Made by a program: the position numbers and the translations under genes
Source of the DNA: Cellulomonas cellasea
Lineage (GTDB): Bacteria; Actinomycetota; Actinomycetes; Actinomycetales; Cellulomonadaceae
Assembly: GCF_006538745.1 (NCBI RefSeq)
Contig: NZ_BJLR01000019.1
Span: 124,001 to 188,000, forward strand
Direction: 5' to 3'
Length of the DNA: 64,000 nt
The notes under the pieces: generated by a model
Told to the model about the DNA's origin: nothing
What the model saw: the letters and a program-made list of their open reading frames with translations, nothing else
The model's database searches: none
Part shown: positions 46,812-57,297 of the stretch, piece by piece
Layout of the letters: each line of letters begins with the position of its first letter
Numbering within the stretch: the first letter of the stretch is position 1

Positions 46812-47972
46812 TCAGCCGACCGTCACGACCGTCGGTCCGCCCGCTCCGTCGACCGGCTCCATCGAGTCCGCGAGGCGCATGGCCTCCTCGATGAGCGTCT
46901 CGACGATCATCGACTCGGGCACGGTCTTGATGACCTCGCCGCGCACGAAGATCTGGCCCTTGCCGTTGCCCGACGCGACGCCGAGGTCCGCCTCGCGTGC
47001 CTCGCCCGGCCCGTTGACGACGCAGCCCATGACGGCGACGCGGAGCGGGACCTCGAGCCCCTCGAGCCCGGCGGTCACCTTCTCGGCGAGCGTGTAGACG
47101 TCGACCTGCGCGCGCCCGCACGACGGGCACGACACGATCTCGAGCTTGCGCGGGCGCAGGTTGAGCGACTGCAGGATCTGGATGCCGACCTTGACCTCCT
47201 CGACGGGAGGCGCGGACAGCGAGACGCGGATCGTGTCGCCGATGCCCTTGCTCAGCAGCGCGCCGAACGCGGTGGCGGACTTGATCGTGCCCTGGAACGC
47301 CGGGCCGGCCTCGGTCACGCCGAGGTGCAGCGGCCAGTCGCCGCGCTCGGACAGCATCTCGTAGGCCCGGACCATGATCACGGGGTCGTTGTGCTTGACG
47401 GAGATCTTGAAGTCGTGGAAGCCGTGCTCCTCGAACAGCGACGCCTCCCAGACCGCGGACTCGACGAGCGCCTCCGGCGTCGCCTTGCCGTACTTCGCGA
47501 GCAGGCGCGGGTCGAGCGAGCCGGCGTTGACGCCGATCCGGATCGAGACGCCGGCGTCGGTCGCAGCGCGCGCGATCTCCTTGACCTGGTCGTCGAACTT
47601 CCGGATGTTGCCCGGGTTGACGCGCACGGCGGCGCAGCCGGCGTCGATCGCCGCGAACACGTACTTCGGCTGGAAATGGATGTCGGCGATCACGGGGATC
47701 TGCGACTTGCGCGCGATCGCGGGCAGCGCGTCCGCGTCGTCCTGGCTCGGCACCGCGACGCGCACGATGTCGCAGCCGGACGCCGTCAGGGCGGCGATCT
47801 GCTGGAGCGTCGCGTTGATGTCGGTCGTCGGGGTCGTGCACATCGACTGGACGCTGACCGGGGCGTCGCCCCCGACCGCGACCTTGCCGACGTTGATCTT
47901 GCGCGTCTTGCGACGGGGGGCCAGCACCGGGGCGGGGGCCTCCGGCATGCCGAGGTTGAGGGGGATGCTCAC
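46812..47972 (-). CDS. ispG: 4-hydroxy-3-methylbut-2-enyl-diphosphate synthase
   Basis: 386 residues. The TIM-barrel half ([40 protein letters not shown]) is followed by the iron-sulfur half with Cys residues in SCPSCGR (about 281 and 284) and [10 protein letters not shown] (about 314), plus the catalytic Glu. It makes HMBPP in the MEP isoprenoid pathway; dxr of the same pathway is encoded at 51066-52256. The start is GTG at 47972. Confidence 0.96.
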   Translation of the reverse strand: MSIPLNLGMPEAPAPVLAPRRKTRKINVGKVAVGGDAPVSVQSMCTTPTTDINATLQQIAALTASGCDIVRVAVPSQDDADALPAIARKSQIPVIADIHFQPKYVFAAIDAGCAAVRVNPGNIRKFDDQVKEIARAATDAGVSIRIGVNAGSLDPRLLAKYGKATPEALVESAVWEASLFEEHGFHDFKISVKHNDPVIMVRAYEMLSERGDWPLHLGVTEAGPAFQGTIKSATAFGALLSKGIGDTIRVSLSAPPVEEVKVGIQILQSLNLRPRKLEIVSCPSCGRAQVDVYTLAEKVTAGLEGLEVPLRVAVMGCVVNGPGEAREADLGVASGNGKGQIFVRGEVIKTVPESMIVETLIEEAMRLADSMEPVDGAGGPTVVTVG

Positions 47973-47978
47973 CGTCCC

Positions 47979-47984
47979 AGTGTC
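47979..47984 (-). promoter_or_regulatory. -10 element of a leaderless ispG promoter
   Basis: On the minus strand GACACT is followed by six bases (GGGACG) and the ispG GTG; no ribosome binding site is present. Confidence 0.45.
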
Positions 47985-48080
47985 CCACCCGCAGCCGCCG
48001 GCGGTGCCCCGGAGTGACGACTCTCACCACACCCACCCACTCCCCTCGCGCGACCTCACCGGCCGCGCCGAGGGCGGGCG

Positions 48081-49394
48081 TCAGCCGAGCGTGATGGGCT
48101 TGAACAGGTCGGCGTAGACGAGCAGCAGGCCCATGCCCGCGAGCAGCACGAACACGCCGTACGCGAGCGGCACGAGCCGCGCGGTGTCGAACGGCCCGGG
48201 CCGGGGCAGGCCGCGCAGGCGGGCGACCTGCCGGCGGGCGCCCTCCCACAGCGCGCCGACCACGTGCCCCCCGTCGAGCGGCAGGAGCGGGATCAGGTTG
48301 AACGCGAACAGCGCGATGTTCAGCCCGGCGACGAAGCTCAGGAAGTACTGGACCTGCTCGAGCAGCGAGCGGCTGTCGTCGTCCGCGATCTCGCCGGCGA
48401 ACCGGCCGAGCCCGACGACGCCGATCAGCCCCTGCTCGTCGCGGGGCTGCGTGCCGAAGGTCGACTCCACGAGATTCCCGACGTGCACGGGGAGGGTCGC
48501 GACGACCCCGAAGGTGCGCCACGTCGCGTCCGCGACGAACGGGACCGCCGCCGTGATCGGCTGACGCACGAGCTCGTCGGCCGGGGTCATGCCGAGGAAG
48601 CCGACCTGCGTCGTGCGCGGCTCCCCGTCGTCGTCGAGCACGACCGCGCCCTCGTCGTCGAGCAGGGCCCGCTCCGCGACGATCGAGGTGATCTCCGTCG
48701 TCACACGCTCGCCGTCGCGCTCGAGCACGAGGTCGACCTCCTCGCCGCCCGACGCCCGGATCTGCGTCTGCAGCTCGGTCCAGCCGTCGACCGCGACGCC
48801 GTCGAAGGACACGACACGGTCGCCCGGCTGCAGCCCGGCCGCGGCGGCGGGCGCGGGGGTGTCGTCGTCGGTGCAGGCGCGGGAGGCATCCTCGCTGACC
48901 GGGATGACGCACTGGCTGATCGACTCGAGCGTCGTGCTGGGCGTCGGGACCCCGATCCCGGAGAGCAGGACCGTGAACAGGACCAGCGCGATGAGCAGGT
49001 TCATGAACGGCCCGCCGAGCATCACGACGAGCTTCTTGGGGGCCGAGAGGCGGTAGAAGGCGCGCGCGTCCTCACCCGGGCGGATCTCCGCGGCGCTGAC
49101 CTCGCGGGCGTCCGCGGCGACACGGCCGAAGAACCCCCGCGGCTGCGGGTTGCCGACCGCCTCGGCCGGGGGGTACATCCCGACGAGCCGCACGAAGCCC
49201 CCGAGCGGGATCGCCTTGAGCCCGTACTCCGTCTCCCCGCGCACGCGCGACCACAGCGTGGGCCCGAAGCCGACCATGTAGTGGCTGACCCGCACGCCGA
49301 AGCGCTTCGCCGGGACCATGTGCCCGACCTCGTGCAGCGCGATCGACACGAGCACGCCGACCACCAGCACGAGGACACCGACCAGGTACTCCAT
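48081..49394 (-). CDS. rip1: Site-2-type intramembrane metalloprotease (RseP/Rip1)
   Basis: 437 residues. The zinc motif HEVGH lies at residues 21-25 in the first membrane helix, the second active-site motif LDGGH near residue 375, and a PDZ domain (LQPGDRVVSFDGVAVDGW) lies between them on the outer side. In M. tuberculosis Rip1 (Rv2869c) cuts anti-sigma factors and controls envelope responses. Gene order ispG-rip1-dxr is the same as there, except for the plus-strand oxidoreductase inserted before dxr. Confidence 0.95.
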   Translation of the reverse strand: MEYLVGVLVLVVGVLVSIALHEVGHMVPAKRFGVRVSHYMVGFGPTLWSRVRGETEYGLKAIPLGGFVRLVGMYPPAEAVGNPQPRGFFGRVAADAREVSAAEIRPGEDARAFYRLSAPKKLVVMLGGPFMNLLIALVLFTVLLSGIGVPTPSTTLESISQCVIPVSEDASRACTDDDTPAPAAAAGLQPGDRVVSFDGVAVDGWTELQTQIRASGGEEVDLVLERDGERVTTEITSIVAERALLDDEGAVVLDDDGEPRTTQVGFLGMTPADELVRQPITAAVPFVADATWRTFGVVATLPVHVGNLVESTFGTQPRDEQGLIGVVGLGRFAGEIADDDSRSLLEQVQYFLSFVAGLNIALFAFNLIPLLPLDGGHVVGALWEGARRQVARLRGLPRPGPFDTARLVPLAYGVFVLLAGMGLLLVYADLFKPITLG

Positions 49395-49619
49395 GACAGC
49401 TCCGCTCCCGTTCCGGTCCGGACGACCGCCCGTCCCGGGCACCATCATCCCCCGCGCGCGCCGGGATCCGGGTCCGCGGGTCGGCGGATCACCCGCGGAC
49501 GAGCCGCCGGGCGCGCGTCGACGCGGACGGTCGAGGTGGGCGGGGTCGCGCCGAGCGGTCCTGGGGGGCGGACGCGCAGGGAGTCGGTCCCGGGACGCGC
49601 GGGTCGCGCACGCGCTCGT

Positions 49620-49625
49620 TAGGGT
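49620..49625 (+). promoter_or_regulatory. -10 element of a leaderless micro-ORF promoter
   Basis: TAGGGT ends six bases before the ATG of the nine-codon ORF at 49632, as in the other leaderless units of this window. Confidence 0.5.
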
Positions 49626-49631
49626 CGCGCC

Positions 49632-49661
49632 ATGAGCACGCCCACCGGACGCCCGGCATGA
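49632..49661 (+). CDS. Nine-codon leader ORF coupled to the FAD oxidoreductase
   Basis: ATG at 49632 encodes MSTPTGRPA and ends in TGA at 49659, overlapping the ATG of the oxidoreductase (49658) in ATGA. If the transcript starts at 49632 the main gene can only be reached through reinitiation after this ORF. Translation is not proven. Confidence 0.45.
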   Translation: MSTPTGRPA

Positions 49662-51055
49662 CGGTCCCGCCCCGCGGAGAGCCGGCGGCGGCGCAGCCGC
49701 CGCTGCCCGCACCCGTGTGGGACGACGCGGCCGGGCTGGTCGACGACCGGGCCGGCGGCGGGCTCGACGGCGGGCTCGACGGCGGGCTCGACGGCGACAC
49801 CGTGGCGGACGTCGTGGTCGTCGGGGCGGGCGCCGCGGGGCTGTGGGCCGCGTACTACCTGCTCGAGGCCGACCCGGCCCTCGACGTCGTGGTGCTCGAG
49901 CAGGCGCGCGCCGCGACCGGCGGCAGCGCGCGCGGACTGGGCTCGTGCTCCGCCCGGCTCGCCGTGAGCGCCGAGGACGTGGCGCGCACGCACGGGCCCG
50001 CCGCGGCGCGGAGCCTGCGGGCGGCGATGCGCGACGCGGTCGTCGAGGTCGGGGGCGTCGCCGCGGCCGAGGAGATCGACTGCAACTTCACGTACACGGG
50101 CGCCGTCACCGTCGCCCGGACCCTCCCCCAGCTCGCGCGCATGCGGTCCCGGACGTCCGGCGCCGGAGCGTGGGGCGACGAGGAGCACCTCCTGGCGCCC
50201 GACGCCGTCGCGGAGCACGTCGGGACGCCCGGCGTCCTCGGCGGGTCCTGGACGCCCGACAGCGCCCAGCTCGACCCGGCGCGGTTGCTGCGCGGGCTCG
50301 CGGACGTGCTCGTCGCCCGCGGCGTGCGGCTCGTCGAGGGCACCCGGGTCGTGCGGGTGTCGCCCGGCGCCGTCGTCACGGAGCACGGGACCGTCCGTAC
50401 GCGCGTCGTGGTCCGGGCACCGGGCGCGTGGACCCCGGCCGTCGCACCTGCGGACCACACGGTCGCCGCGGCGGCGGTGGACCTCCTCGCGACCGAGCCG
50501 CTCACCGGCGCCGCGCGGCGGGACGTCGGGCTCGCGCGCGGGCAGGGGCTCGCGGACGCCGCCCACGACCGGGTCGAGGTCCGTCCCACCGCCGACGGCC
50601 GGCTCGTCGTCGCGCTGCCCGCCCGCCGCACGCGTGCCCGGACGGGGACGCTCGCCGCCGACGACGTCGAGCGCCTGCGCCGACGCCTCGTCGACGTGCT
50701 GCCCGGTGCCGCCGGCACCCGCGTCACGCACGCGTGGCGCGCACCGCTGGCCGTGACGCGCGACGGGATGCCGCGCGTGGGGCTCGACCGGGACACCGGC
50801 CTCGGCTGGGCCGTCGGCTTCGGGCGCGACGGCCTCGCCGCGGCGAACGTCGCCGGGCGGACGCTCGCCGACCTCGTGACCGGGAGCGTCACCGAGCTGA
50901 GCCGGCTGCCGTGGGTCGAGCACGGCGCCGGGCGGACGCGGCTGCCCGCGCGCCCGACGGCGCTCGCGCTCGCGACGCACGTGGGCCGGGTCGCGGACGC
51001 CCTCGAGGCCCGGACCGGACGGGAGAGCCGCGTGCCGGGCCGAGCCCGGTGGTGA
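49658..51055 (+). CDS. FAD-dependent oxidoreductase (DAO family)
   Basis: 465 residues. After a 50-residue variable N-terminus with three GLDG repeats, the Rossmann motif VVVVGAGAAGLWAAYYLLE binds FAD, followed by VVVLEQARAATGGSARGLGS, which is typical of D-amino-acid-oxidase-like enzymes including gamma-glutamylputrescine oxidases. The end GLGWAVGFGRDGLAAANVAG closes the FAD site. The substrate (an amine or amino acid) is unknown. No operon partner is seen; it converges with dxr. Confidence 0.85.
   Translation: MTVPPRGEPAAAQPPLPAPVWDDAAGLVDDRAGGGLDGGLDGGLDGDTVADVVVVGAGAAGLWAAYYLLEADPALDVVVLEQARAATGGSARGLGSCSARLAVSAEDVARTHGPAAARSLRAAMRDAVVEVGGVAAAEEIDCNFTYTGAVTVARTLPQLARMRSRTSGAGAWGDEEHLLAPDAVAEHVGTPGVLGGSWTPDSAQLDPARLLRGLADVLVARGVRLVEGTRVVRVSPGAVVTEHGTVRTRVVVRAPGAWTPAVAPADHTVAAAAVDLLATEPLTGAARRDVGLARGQGLADAAHDRVEVRPTADGRLVVALPARRTRARTGTLAADDVERLRRRLVDVLPGAAGTRVTHAWRAPLAVTRDGMPRVGLDRDTGLGWAVGFGRDGLAAANVAGRTLADLVTGSVTELSRLPWVEHGAGRTRLPARPTALALATHVGRVADALEARTGRESRVPGRARW
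49760..49795 (+). repeat. Three tandem 12-bp units in the oxidoreductase gene
   Basis: GGGCTCGACGGC is repeated three times without change (49760, 49772, 49784) and encodes GLDG three times in the N-terminal linker before the FAD-binding fold. Confidence 0.85.
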
Positions 51056-51065
51056 CACGTCGCGG

Positions 51066-52256
51066 TCAGCGGCGGTCGAGCACCTCGTGCGCCCGGGCCC
51101 GCGCCCAGGTCTCGGCCGCGAGCACGTCGGCGAGGGTCACGTCCGCGGGGGCGGTGCCGCTGTGCTCCGCGAGCACCCGCTCGACGGTCGTGACGATGTC
51201 GAGGAAGCCGATCCGTCCGGCGAGGAACGCGGCGACGCACTCCTCGTTGGCGGCGTTGAGCACCGCGGGGTGCGTCGCCGAGGCGGCGACCGCCTCTCGC
51301 GCGAGCGCCACCGCGCCGAAGACCTGCTCGTCGAGCGGCTCGAACGTCCAGGCCGTCGCCCGCGTCCAGTCGCACGCCGGGGCGGCGTCCGCGACCCGCT
51401 CGGGCCAGGACAGCCCCAGCGCGATCGGCAGCCGCATGTCCGGCGGGGAGGCCTGCGCGATCGTCGAGCCGTCGACGAACTCGACCATCGAGTGGACCAC
51501 GGACTGCGGGTGCACGACCACCGTGATGTCCTCGACCGGCACGTCGAACAGCAGGTGCGCCTCGATCAGCTCGAGGCCCTTGTTCATGAGCGTCGCCGAG
51601 TTCACCGTGACGACCGGTCCCATCGACCACGTGGGGTGGTTCAGCGCCTGCTCGGGCGTCACGGCCTTGATCTCGTCGCGGTCGCGCCCCCGGAACGGTC
51701 CGCCCGACGCGGTGAGCACGAGCCGGCGCACCTCCCGCGGGGTGCCCGAGCGCAGCGCCTGGGCGATCGCCGAGTGCTCGGAGTCGACGGGCACGATCTG
51801 GTCCGGGCGCTGCTGCGCCGCGCGCACGAGCCGCCCGCCCACGACGAGGGACTCCTTGTTCGCGAGCGCCAGGGTGCTGCCGGCCGTGAGGGCAGCGAGC
51901 GTCGGCCCGAGCCCGACGGACCCGGTGATGCCGTTGAGCACGACGTCGGCCCCCCGCTCGGCGAGCCGCGTCGCCGCGTCGGGGCCGGTGAGCACCTCGA
52001 CGCCGAGCTGACGCAGGCCCGCGTCGGCGCTCGCGCGGGTCAGCTCCGCAAACAGGGGGCCAGCGGCGGCCGGGTCCGCGACCGCGACCGCGTCGACGCC
52101 GAGCTCGACCGCCTGGCGTGCGAGCGCGACCGGGTCCGCTCCCCCGGCGCTCAGGCCCGTGACCCGGAACCGGTCGGGGTTGCGGCGGACGACGTCGACG
52201 GCCTGGGTCCCGATGGACCCGGTCGACCCGAGCAGGAGGACGGTGCGCTGGCTCAC
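51066..52256 (-). CDS. dxr: 1-deoxy-D-xylulose-5-phosphate reductoisomerase
   Basis: 396 residues. NADPH binding GSTGSIGTQ at 9-17, [12 protein letters not shown], and the substrate/metal motifs [13 protein letters not shown] and TASGGPFRG are intact, with the [20 protein letters not shown] segment typical of Dxr. It makes methylerythritol phosphate in the MEP pathway. The GTG at 52256 is preceded by GATGAT and six bases on the minus strand, so the gene may be leaderless. Confidence 0.96.
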   Translation of the reverse strand: MSQRTVLLLGSTGSIGTQAVDVVRRNPDRFRVTGLSAGGADPVALARQAVELGVDAVAVADPAAAGPLFAELTRASADAGLRQLGVEVLTGPDAATRLAERGADVVLNGITGSVGLGPTLAALTAGSTLALANKESLVVGGRLVRAAQQRPDQIVPVDSEHSAIAQALRSGTPREVRRLVLTASGGPFRGRDRDEIKAVTPEQALNHPTWSMGPVVTVNSATLMNKGLELIEAHLLFDVPVEDITVVVHPQSVVHSMVEFVDGSTIAQASPPDMRLPIALGLSWPERVADAAPACDWTRATAWTFEPLDEQVFGAVALAREAVAASATHPAVLNAANEECVAAFLAGRIGFLDIVTTVERVLAEHSGTAPADVTLADVLAAETWARARAHEVLDRR

Positions 52257-52366
52257 GTGGCCATCATCCCTGGTCCGCCGGCGCGCTCCGTGCAGGTCGG
52301 TGCGCCGGGGCACCGCGAGCGGGGGCGTCCACCGGCGACGTGCCGGGTGCCGCGCCGGGCGTCAGT

Positions 52367-52921
52367 TCACTCCGCGCCGAGGATGACCTCGACGGCGCGG
52401 TCGAGGAACGCGTCGACCGGCGCCTCGGCGTAGCCCGCCCGCCCGTTGCGGCGACGGAACGTCGCGGAGCGCAGCTCCTGCGCGGTGAGCGGCTGACCCT
52501 TGTCGAAGTACGCGATGAGGCGGTGGCAGATGTCGTCGACGTCCGCCGGCTCGTAGCCGGGCTGGCGCCCGTGCGGGGGTGCGAAGCGCTCGCCGTCGGG
52601 GCGGGTGAGCCGCCCGTACAGCGTGCGCGCCTGCTCCGCGAGCCGGTCCATCCACGCCTGCTGGCCGTGCTCGGCGACGAAGTCGGCCCGCGACCGCGCC
52701 ACGAAGGCCGCCTCGAGCCGGTCGAGCGCCGCGTCGACCGCGGACGTCACGTACCCGCGACGGACCATGTCGAACGCGACCGTCCGGACGTCCCGACCCG
52801 ACAGCGCGCCGGCCGGACCCTTCTCGTACACCGCTCGCGCGTGCTCGAAGAAGTCGTCCACCTCGTCGGGGTCGTAGCCGGTGCGCAGGCCCGAGACGGT
52901 CCGGAACATGACGTCGCTCAC
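52367..52921 (-). CDS. DivIVA-domain protein with two internal repeats
   Basis: 184 residues. Two similar segments are visible: [19 protein letters not shown] (about 11-29) followed by [10 protein letters not shown], and [17 protein letters not shown] (about 119-135) followed by AQELRSATF. Both match the short DivIVA-type motif of actinobacterial peripheral wall-growth proteins. There is no long coiled coil. The function is unknown, perhaps polar growth or division. The GTG start overlaps the rlmN stop by four bases, so it is coupled to rlmN. Confidence 0.8.
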   Translation of the reverse strand: MSDVMFRTVSGLRTGYDPDEVDDFFEHARAVYEKGPAGALSGRDVRTVAFDMVRRGYVTSAVDAALDRLEAAFVARSRADFVAEHGQQAWMDRLAEQARTLYGRLTRPDGERFAPPHGRQPGYEPADVDDICHRLIAYFDKGQPLTAQELRSATFRRRNGRAGYAEAPVDAFLDRAVEVILGAE

Positions 52922-54045
52922 CCTTCCTCATCGGCTGCGAGCTGGCCGCACGCGCCGTCGATGTCACTCCCCCGAGTGTCACGGATCGTCGTCGGGATGC
53001 CGTGCGCGCGCAAGCGTGCCACGAACTCGGCCTCGACCGCGGGATCGCTCGCCGTCCAGATCGACCCCGGTGTCGGGTTGAGCGGGATCGGGTTGCAGTG
53101 CACCCAGCCCTTGCCGCGCGCGTTGAGCTTCTCGCCCAGCATGTCGGCGCGCCACGCGTGGTCGTTCATGTCGCGGATGAGCGCGTACTCGATCGACACC
53201 CGGCGGCCGGTGACCTGGAAGTATCGGTACGCGGCGTCGAGCGTCTGGTCGACGCTCCAGCGGGTGTTGACCGGGACCAGGGTGTCGCGCAGCTCGTCGT
53301 CGGGGGCGTGCATCGACACGGCGAGCGTCACCGGGATGCCCTCGTTCGTGAGCTTCTCGATCGCCGGCACGAGCCCGACCGTCGAGACCGTGATGTTGCG
53401 CGCCGACATGCCGAGGCCGTCGGGCGCGGGGGCGACGAGGCGTCGCACCGTCTCCATGACCGCCTTGTAGTTCGCGAGCGGCTCGCCCATGCCCATGAAC
53501 ACGAGGTTCGACAGCCGCGTCGGCCCGCCGGGGATCTCGCCGTCCGCGAGCGAGCGCGCGGCCGCGCGGACCTGCTCGACGATCTCCGCGGTCGACAGGT
53601 TGCGGGTCAGACCGAGCTGGCCCGTCGCGCAGAAGGGGCACGCCATGCCGCAGCCGGCCTGGCTCGACACGCACAGCGTCGACCGGTTCGGGTACCGCAT
53701 GAGCACCGACTCGACCTTGGCGCCGTCGAACAGGTGCCACAGCGTCTTGACGGTCGTGCCGCCGTCGGCCTGGAGCGTCCGGGCCGCCGTGAGCAGCGGC
53801 GGGAACAGCTCCGCGGCGAGCGTGTCGCGGCTCGCCTTCGGCAGGTCGGTCATCTCGGCCGGGTCGGACGTCAGGTGCGTGAAGTAGTGCGTCGCGAGCT
53901 GCTTGGCCCGGAACGGCTTCTCGCCGAGCGCCGTGACGGCCTCGACGCGCTGCTCGGGCGTGAGGTCGACGAAGTGGCGCGGCGGCTTGCCGCGGGCGCC
54001 GCGCGTCGGCGCGGACATGTTCAGGGTGACGGGTGTCCCGCTCAT
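52918..54045 (-). CDS. rlmN: 23S rRNA (adenine2503-C2)-methyltransferase RlmN
   Basis: 375 residues of the radical SAM family. The cluster-binding CxxxCxxC reads CGMACPFC near residue 131; [23 protein letters not shown] and the C-terminal [15 protein letters not shown] with the second catalytic Cys are present. It methylates 23S rRNA A2503 and some tRNAs. GAGAGGGGG precedes the ATG at 54045. Confidence 0.95.
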   Translation of the reverse strand: MSGTPVTLNMSAPTRGARGKPPRHFVDLTPEQRVEAVTALGEKPFRAKQLATHYFTHLTSDPAEMTDLPKASRDTLAAELFPPLLTAARTLQADGGTTVKTLWHLFDGAKVESVLMRYPNRSTLCVSSQAGCGMACPFCATGQLGLTRNLSTAEIVEQVRAAARSLADGEIPGGPTRLSNLVFMGMGEPLANYKAVMETVRRLVAPAPDGLGMSARNITVSTVGLVPAIEKLTNEGIPVTLAVSMHAPDDELRDTLVPVNTRWSVDQTLDAAYRYFQVTGRRVSIEYALIRDMNDHAWRADMLGEKLNARGKGWVHCNPIPLNPTPGSIWTASDPAVEAEFVARLRAHGIPTTIRDTRGSDIDGACGQLAADEEG

Positions 54046-54082
54046 GACGGGCACCCCCTCTCGGGTTCGGGTCGTGCGCCGC

Positions 54083-54952
54083 TCAGACGACCGGCTGGAG
54101 CACGGTGAGGATCAGGTAGACGACCGGGGCCGTGAGGAGCATCGAGTCCAGGCGGTCCAGCAGACCGCCGTGGCCCGGGAGCAACGAGCCCATGTCCTTG
54201 AGCTCGAGGTCGCGCTTGAGCAGCGACTCGGACAGGTCGCCGAGGGACGCGGTGACGACGGTCGCGACGCCGAGCGCCACCCCGACGACCGGGGCGCCGT
54301 CGAACATGGCCCCGATCCCGACGACGCCGACGAGGCACGCCAGGACGAGCGAGCCGATGAGGCCCTCCCACGTCTTCTTCGGGCTGACCGACGGCGCGAG
54401 CGGGTGCCGGCCGATCAGGACCCCGACGACGTAGCCGCCGGTGTCGCTCGCGACGCACAGCAGGATGAACAGCAGGACGCGGAACGCGCCGTCGGGCTGC
54501 GCGAGCAGGAGCATCACGAAGCCCGCGAGGAACGGCAGGTACGCCGCCGCGAACGCCGCACCGGTCGCGTCGCGCAGCGCGGGGGCGCCGCTCCCGTCGA
54601 GCACACGCCAGACGACGGCACCGCCGACCGTCAGCATGAACGCGACGAACAGCGCCTCCGCGCCGGCCATGTACGCCGAGACGAGGATGCCCACGTCCCC
54701 GACGAGCAGCGGCAGAAGCGGCAGGTGGATCCCGCGCCGCGCGAAGGCCTGCGCGAGCTCCCACAGCCCCGCGCCGACCGCGAGCACCGTGAGGACGAGG
54801 AAGCCCTCCTTGCGGACGAACAGCGAGGCCCCGACGATCGCGAGGAGCGTCAGGCCCACCACGACGGCGACGGGCAGGTCGCGGCCCGTGCGCGAGACCC
54901 CGGGTGTCCGGGGTGCGCTGGCGGCGGCGAGGCGGGCGGCGTTCTGGGGCAT
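54083..54952 (-). CDS. cdsA: Phosphatidate cytidylyltransferase
   Basis: 289 residues with about eight membrane helices. The signature S-x-K-R/K-x4-KD near the end reads [20 protein letters not shown], followed by DRLDS. It makes CDP-diacylglycerol, the substrate of PgsA (2466-3035). The ATG overlaps the frr stop by one base pair of codons (ATGA), giving translational coupling. Confidence 0.95.
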   Translation of the reverse strand: MPQNAARLAAASAPRTPGVSRTGRDLPVAVVVGLTLLAIVGASLFVRKEGFLVLTVLAVGAGLWELAQAFARRGIHLPLLPLLVGDVGILVSAYMAGAEALFVAFMLTVGGAVVWRVLDGSGAPALRDATGAAFAAAYLPFLAGFVMLLLAQPDGAFRVLLFILLCVASDTGGYVVGVLIGRHPLAPSVSPKKTWEGLIGSLVLACLVGVVGIGAMFDGAPVVGVALGVATVVTASLGDLSESLLKRDLELKDMGSLLPGHGGLLDRLDSMLLTAPVVYLILTVLQPVV

Positions 54953-55509
54953 CAGACCTCGAGCAGCTCGTTCTCCTTGGCGGAGAGCACGGTGTCGATC
55001 ACGTCGACGTGCCGCTTCGTGAGCTGCTCCAGCTCCTTCTCCGCGCGACCGACCTCGTCCTCGCCCGCCTCGCCGTCCTTCGCGATGCGGTCGAGCTCCT
55101 CCTTGGCACGCCGGCGGATGTTGCGCACCGAGATGCGCGCGTCCTCGGCCTTGGTGCGGGCGAGCTTGACGTAGTCCTTGCGGCGCTCCTGCGTGAGCGC
55201 AGGCAGCACCACGCGGATGACGTTGCCGTCGTTCGTCGGGTTCACGCCGAGGTCGGAGTCCCGCAGCGCCTTTTCCACGGCGCTCGACGACGACTTGTCG
55301 AACGGCGTGATGAGGATCGTGCGGGCCTCGGTCACGTTGAACGACGCGAGCTGCTGCAGCGGGGTCGGGCTGCCGTAGTAGTCGACGAAGATCTTCGAGA
55401 ACATGGCGGCGTTCGCCCGCCCCGTGCGGATCGTCGCGAAGTCCTCCTTGGCGACCTCGATCGCCTTGTCCATCTTTTCCTCGGCCTCGAGGAGGGTCTC
55501 GTCGATCAC
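54952..55509 (-). CDS. frr: Ribosome recycling factor
   Basis: 185 residues, the standard length. [20 protein letters not shown], then LVTPF-like ILITPFDKS, and [19 protein letters not shown] near the end are typical. It splits ribosomes after termination with EF-G. The GTG at 55509 follows AAGGAG. Confidence 0.97.
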   Translation of the reverse strand: MIDETLLEAEEKMDKAIEVAKEDFATIRTGRANAAMFSKIFVDYYGSPTPLQQLASFNVTEARTILITPFDKSSSSAVEKALRDSDLGVNPTNDGNVIRVVLPALTQERRKDYVKLARTKAEDARISVRNIRRRAKEELDRIAKDGEAGEDEVGRAEKELEQLTKRHVDVIDTVLSAKENELLEV

Positions 55510-55573
55510 CGGTGCTCCTTCATGTGCTCGGGGGTGCGGTCGTGCGGGGGTGGTCGTGCGGCGCGGACGCCCG

Positions 55574-56317
55574 TCAGTCGACGGTGACCAGCGTGCCGAT
55601 CTTCTCACCCTGCAGCGCGCGCGTGACGTTGCCGGGCTCCATGCCGAACACGCGCATCCGCACGTCGTTGTCGCGGCACAGGCTGATCGCCGTGGCGTCC
55701 ATGACGCCCAGGTCGTTGACGAGCGCGTCGGTGTAGGTCAGGTGGTCGAGCTTGACCGCCGTGGGGTCGGTGCGGGGGTCCGCGGTGTAGACGCCGTCCA
55801 CGCCGTTCTTGCCCATGAGCACCTCCTGGCAGTGCGTCTCGAGCGCGCGCTGCACGGAGACCGTGTCCGTCGAGAAGAACGGCATGCCGGCGCCGGCGCC
55901 GAAGATCACGACGCGGCCCTTCTCCATGTGGCGGATCGCGCGCAGCGGGATGTACGGCTCGGCGACCTGGCCCATCGTGATCGCGGTCTGCACGCGCGTG
56001 CTGACGCCCGCCTGCTCGAGGAAGTCCTGCAGCGCGAGGCAGTTCATGACCGTGCCGAGCATGCCCATGTAGTCGGCCCGGGCGCGGTCGATGCCGCGCT
56101 GCGCGAGCTCGGCGCCGCGGAAGAAGTTGCCGCCGCCGACGACGATCGCGACCTGCACGCCGCTGCGGACCGCGACCGCGATCTCGGCGGCGACCCGCTG
56201 GACGACGTCGGGGGCGAGGCCGACGGCGCCGCCGCCGAACATCTCCCCCGAGAGCTTGAGGAGGACCCGGCGAGGCAGGACGCCGTCCTGGTCCGGTGCG
56301 ATCGCGTCCTGGCCCAC
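55574..56317 (-). CDS. pyrH: UMP kinase
   Basis: 247 residues of the amino acid kinase fold: [23 protein letters not shown], the [17 protein letters not shown] segment, GTGNPFFSTD-like [13 protein letters not shown] and [13 protein letters not shown]. It phosphorylates UMP to UDP. AGGAGG precedes the GTG at 56317. It heads the pyrH-frr-cdsA transcription unit. Confidence 0.97.
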   Translation of the reverse strand: MGQDAIAPDQDGVLPRRVLLKLSGEMFGGGAVGLAPDVVQRVAAEIAVAVRSGVQVAIVVGGGNFFRGAELAQRGIDRARADYMGMLGTVMNCLALQDFLEQAGVSTRVQTAITMGQVAEPYIPLRAIRHMEKGRVVIFGAGAGMPFFSTDTVSVQRALETHCQEVLMGKNGVDGVYTADPRTDPTAVKLDHLTYTDALVNDLGVMDATAISLCRDNDVRMRVFGMEPGNVTRALQGEKIGTLVTVD

Positions 56318-56362
56318 GGTGCCTCCTGCTGTGCTCGACGTGCTCGGTCTGGGGTGCTCGTG

Positions 56363-56400
56363 CCGGTGGCCCCGGCCCGTGGTCGGGCCGGGGCCACCGG
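56363..56400 (-). terminator. Terminator of the rpsB-tsf operon
   Basis: A perfect 16-bp stem (56363-56378 with 56385-56400, CCGGTGGCCCCGGCCC) with a six-base loop begins 14 bases past the tsf stop on the minus strand and separates it from pyrH. Confidence 0.85.
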
Positions 56401-56414
56401 TGTCGCGTCGGTGC

Positions 56415-57254
56415 TCAGGCGCCGACGCGGAACCGCACGAACGCCGTGACGGTGCCGCCGGCCTCGGTGAGGACCTGGCCGACCGTCTTCTTCGGGTCCT
56501 TGGCGAACGCCTGCTCGAGCAGGACGTTCTCCTTGAAGTAACCGTTCAGGCGTCCCTCGATGATCTTCGGGAGCGCGGCCTCGGGCTTGCCCTCGTTGCG
56601 CGCGGTCTCCTCGGCGATGTGACGCTCCGAGGCGACCGTCTCCTCGGCGACCTCGTCACGCGTGAGGAACGTCGGGGAGTACGCCGCGATGTGCGTCGCG
56701 ATGTCGCGCGCGACCGCGGCACCGGCCGCGTCCGTCGCCACGAGGACGCCGACCTGCGGGGGCAGGTCCTTGTTGACCTTGTGCAGGTAGACCTCGACGT
56801 GCTCACCGGCGACGCGCGCCACGCGGCGCACGACGACCTTCTCGCCGAGCGTCGCGGCCGTCTCGTCGACAACCGACTGCAGCGAGGAGCCGTCGACGTC
56901 CGAGGCCAGGAGCGCCTCGGCGTCCGCCGCACCCGACGCGACGGCGGCCGCGAGGACCTTGTCGGCGAGCCCGATGAACGTGGTGTTCTTCGCGACGAAG
57001 TCGGTCTCCGAGTTGACCTCGACGAGCACGCCCGTCTGGCCCTGGCCGTCGGCCGCGACGTTCGCCGCGACGAGACCGTCGGAGGCCGAGCGGCCCTCGC
57101 GCTTGCCGACACCCTTGAGGCCCTTGACGCGGATGATCTCGAGCGCCTTGTCGGCGTCGCCCTCCGCCTCCTCGAGCGCCTTCTTGACGTCGAGCATCCC
57201 CGCGCCGGTCTTCTCGCGGAGCGCCTTGATGTCAGCGAGGCTGTAGTTCGCCAT
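56415..57254 (-). CDS. tsf: Elongation factor Ts
   Basis: 279 residues. It opens [19 protein letters not shown] and [13 protein letters not shown], then has [10 protein letters not shown] and the long core; it ends [19 protein letters not shown]-Ts exchanges nucleotide on EF-Tu. The ATG at 57254 lies 43 bases after the rpsB stop, in the conserved rpsB-tsf order. Confidence 0.97.
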   Translation of the reverse strand: MANYSLADIKALREKTGAGMLDVKKALEEAEGDADKALEIIRVKGLKGVGKREGRSASDGLVAANVAADGQGQTGVLVEVNSETDFVAKNTTFIGLADKVLAAAVASGAADAEALLASDVDGSSLQSVVDETAATLGEKVVVRRVARVAGEHVEVYLHKVNKDLPPQVGVLVATDAAGAAVARDIATHIAAYSPTFLTRDEVAEETVASERHIAEETARNEGKPEAALPKIIEGRLNGYFKENVLLEQAFAKDPKKTVGQVLTEAGGTVTAFVRFRVGA

Positions 57255-57297
57255 CAGTCTGTGTCCGTCCTTGTCGTCAGATGGGGATGGGTGCGCG

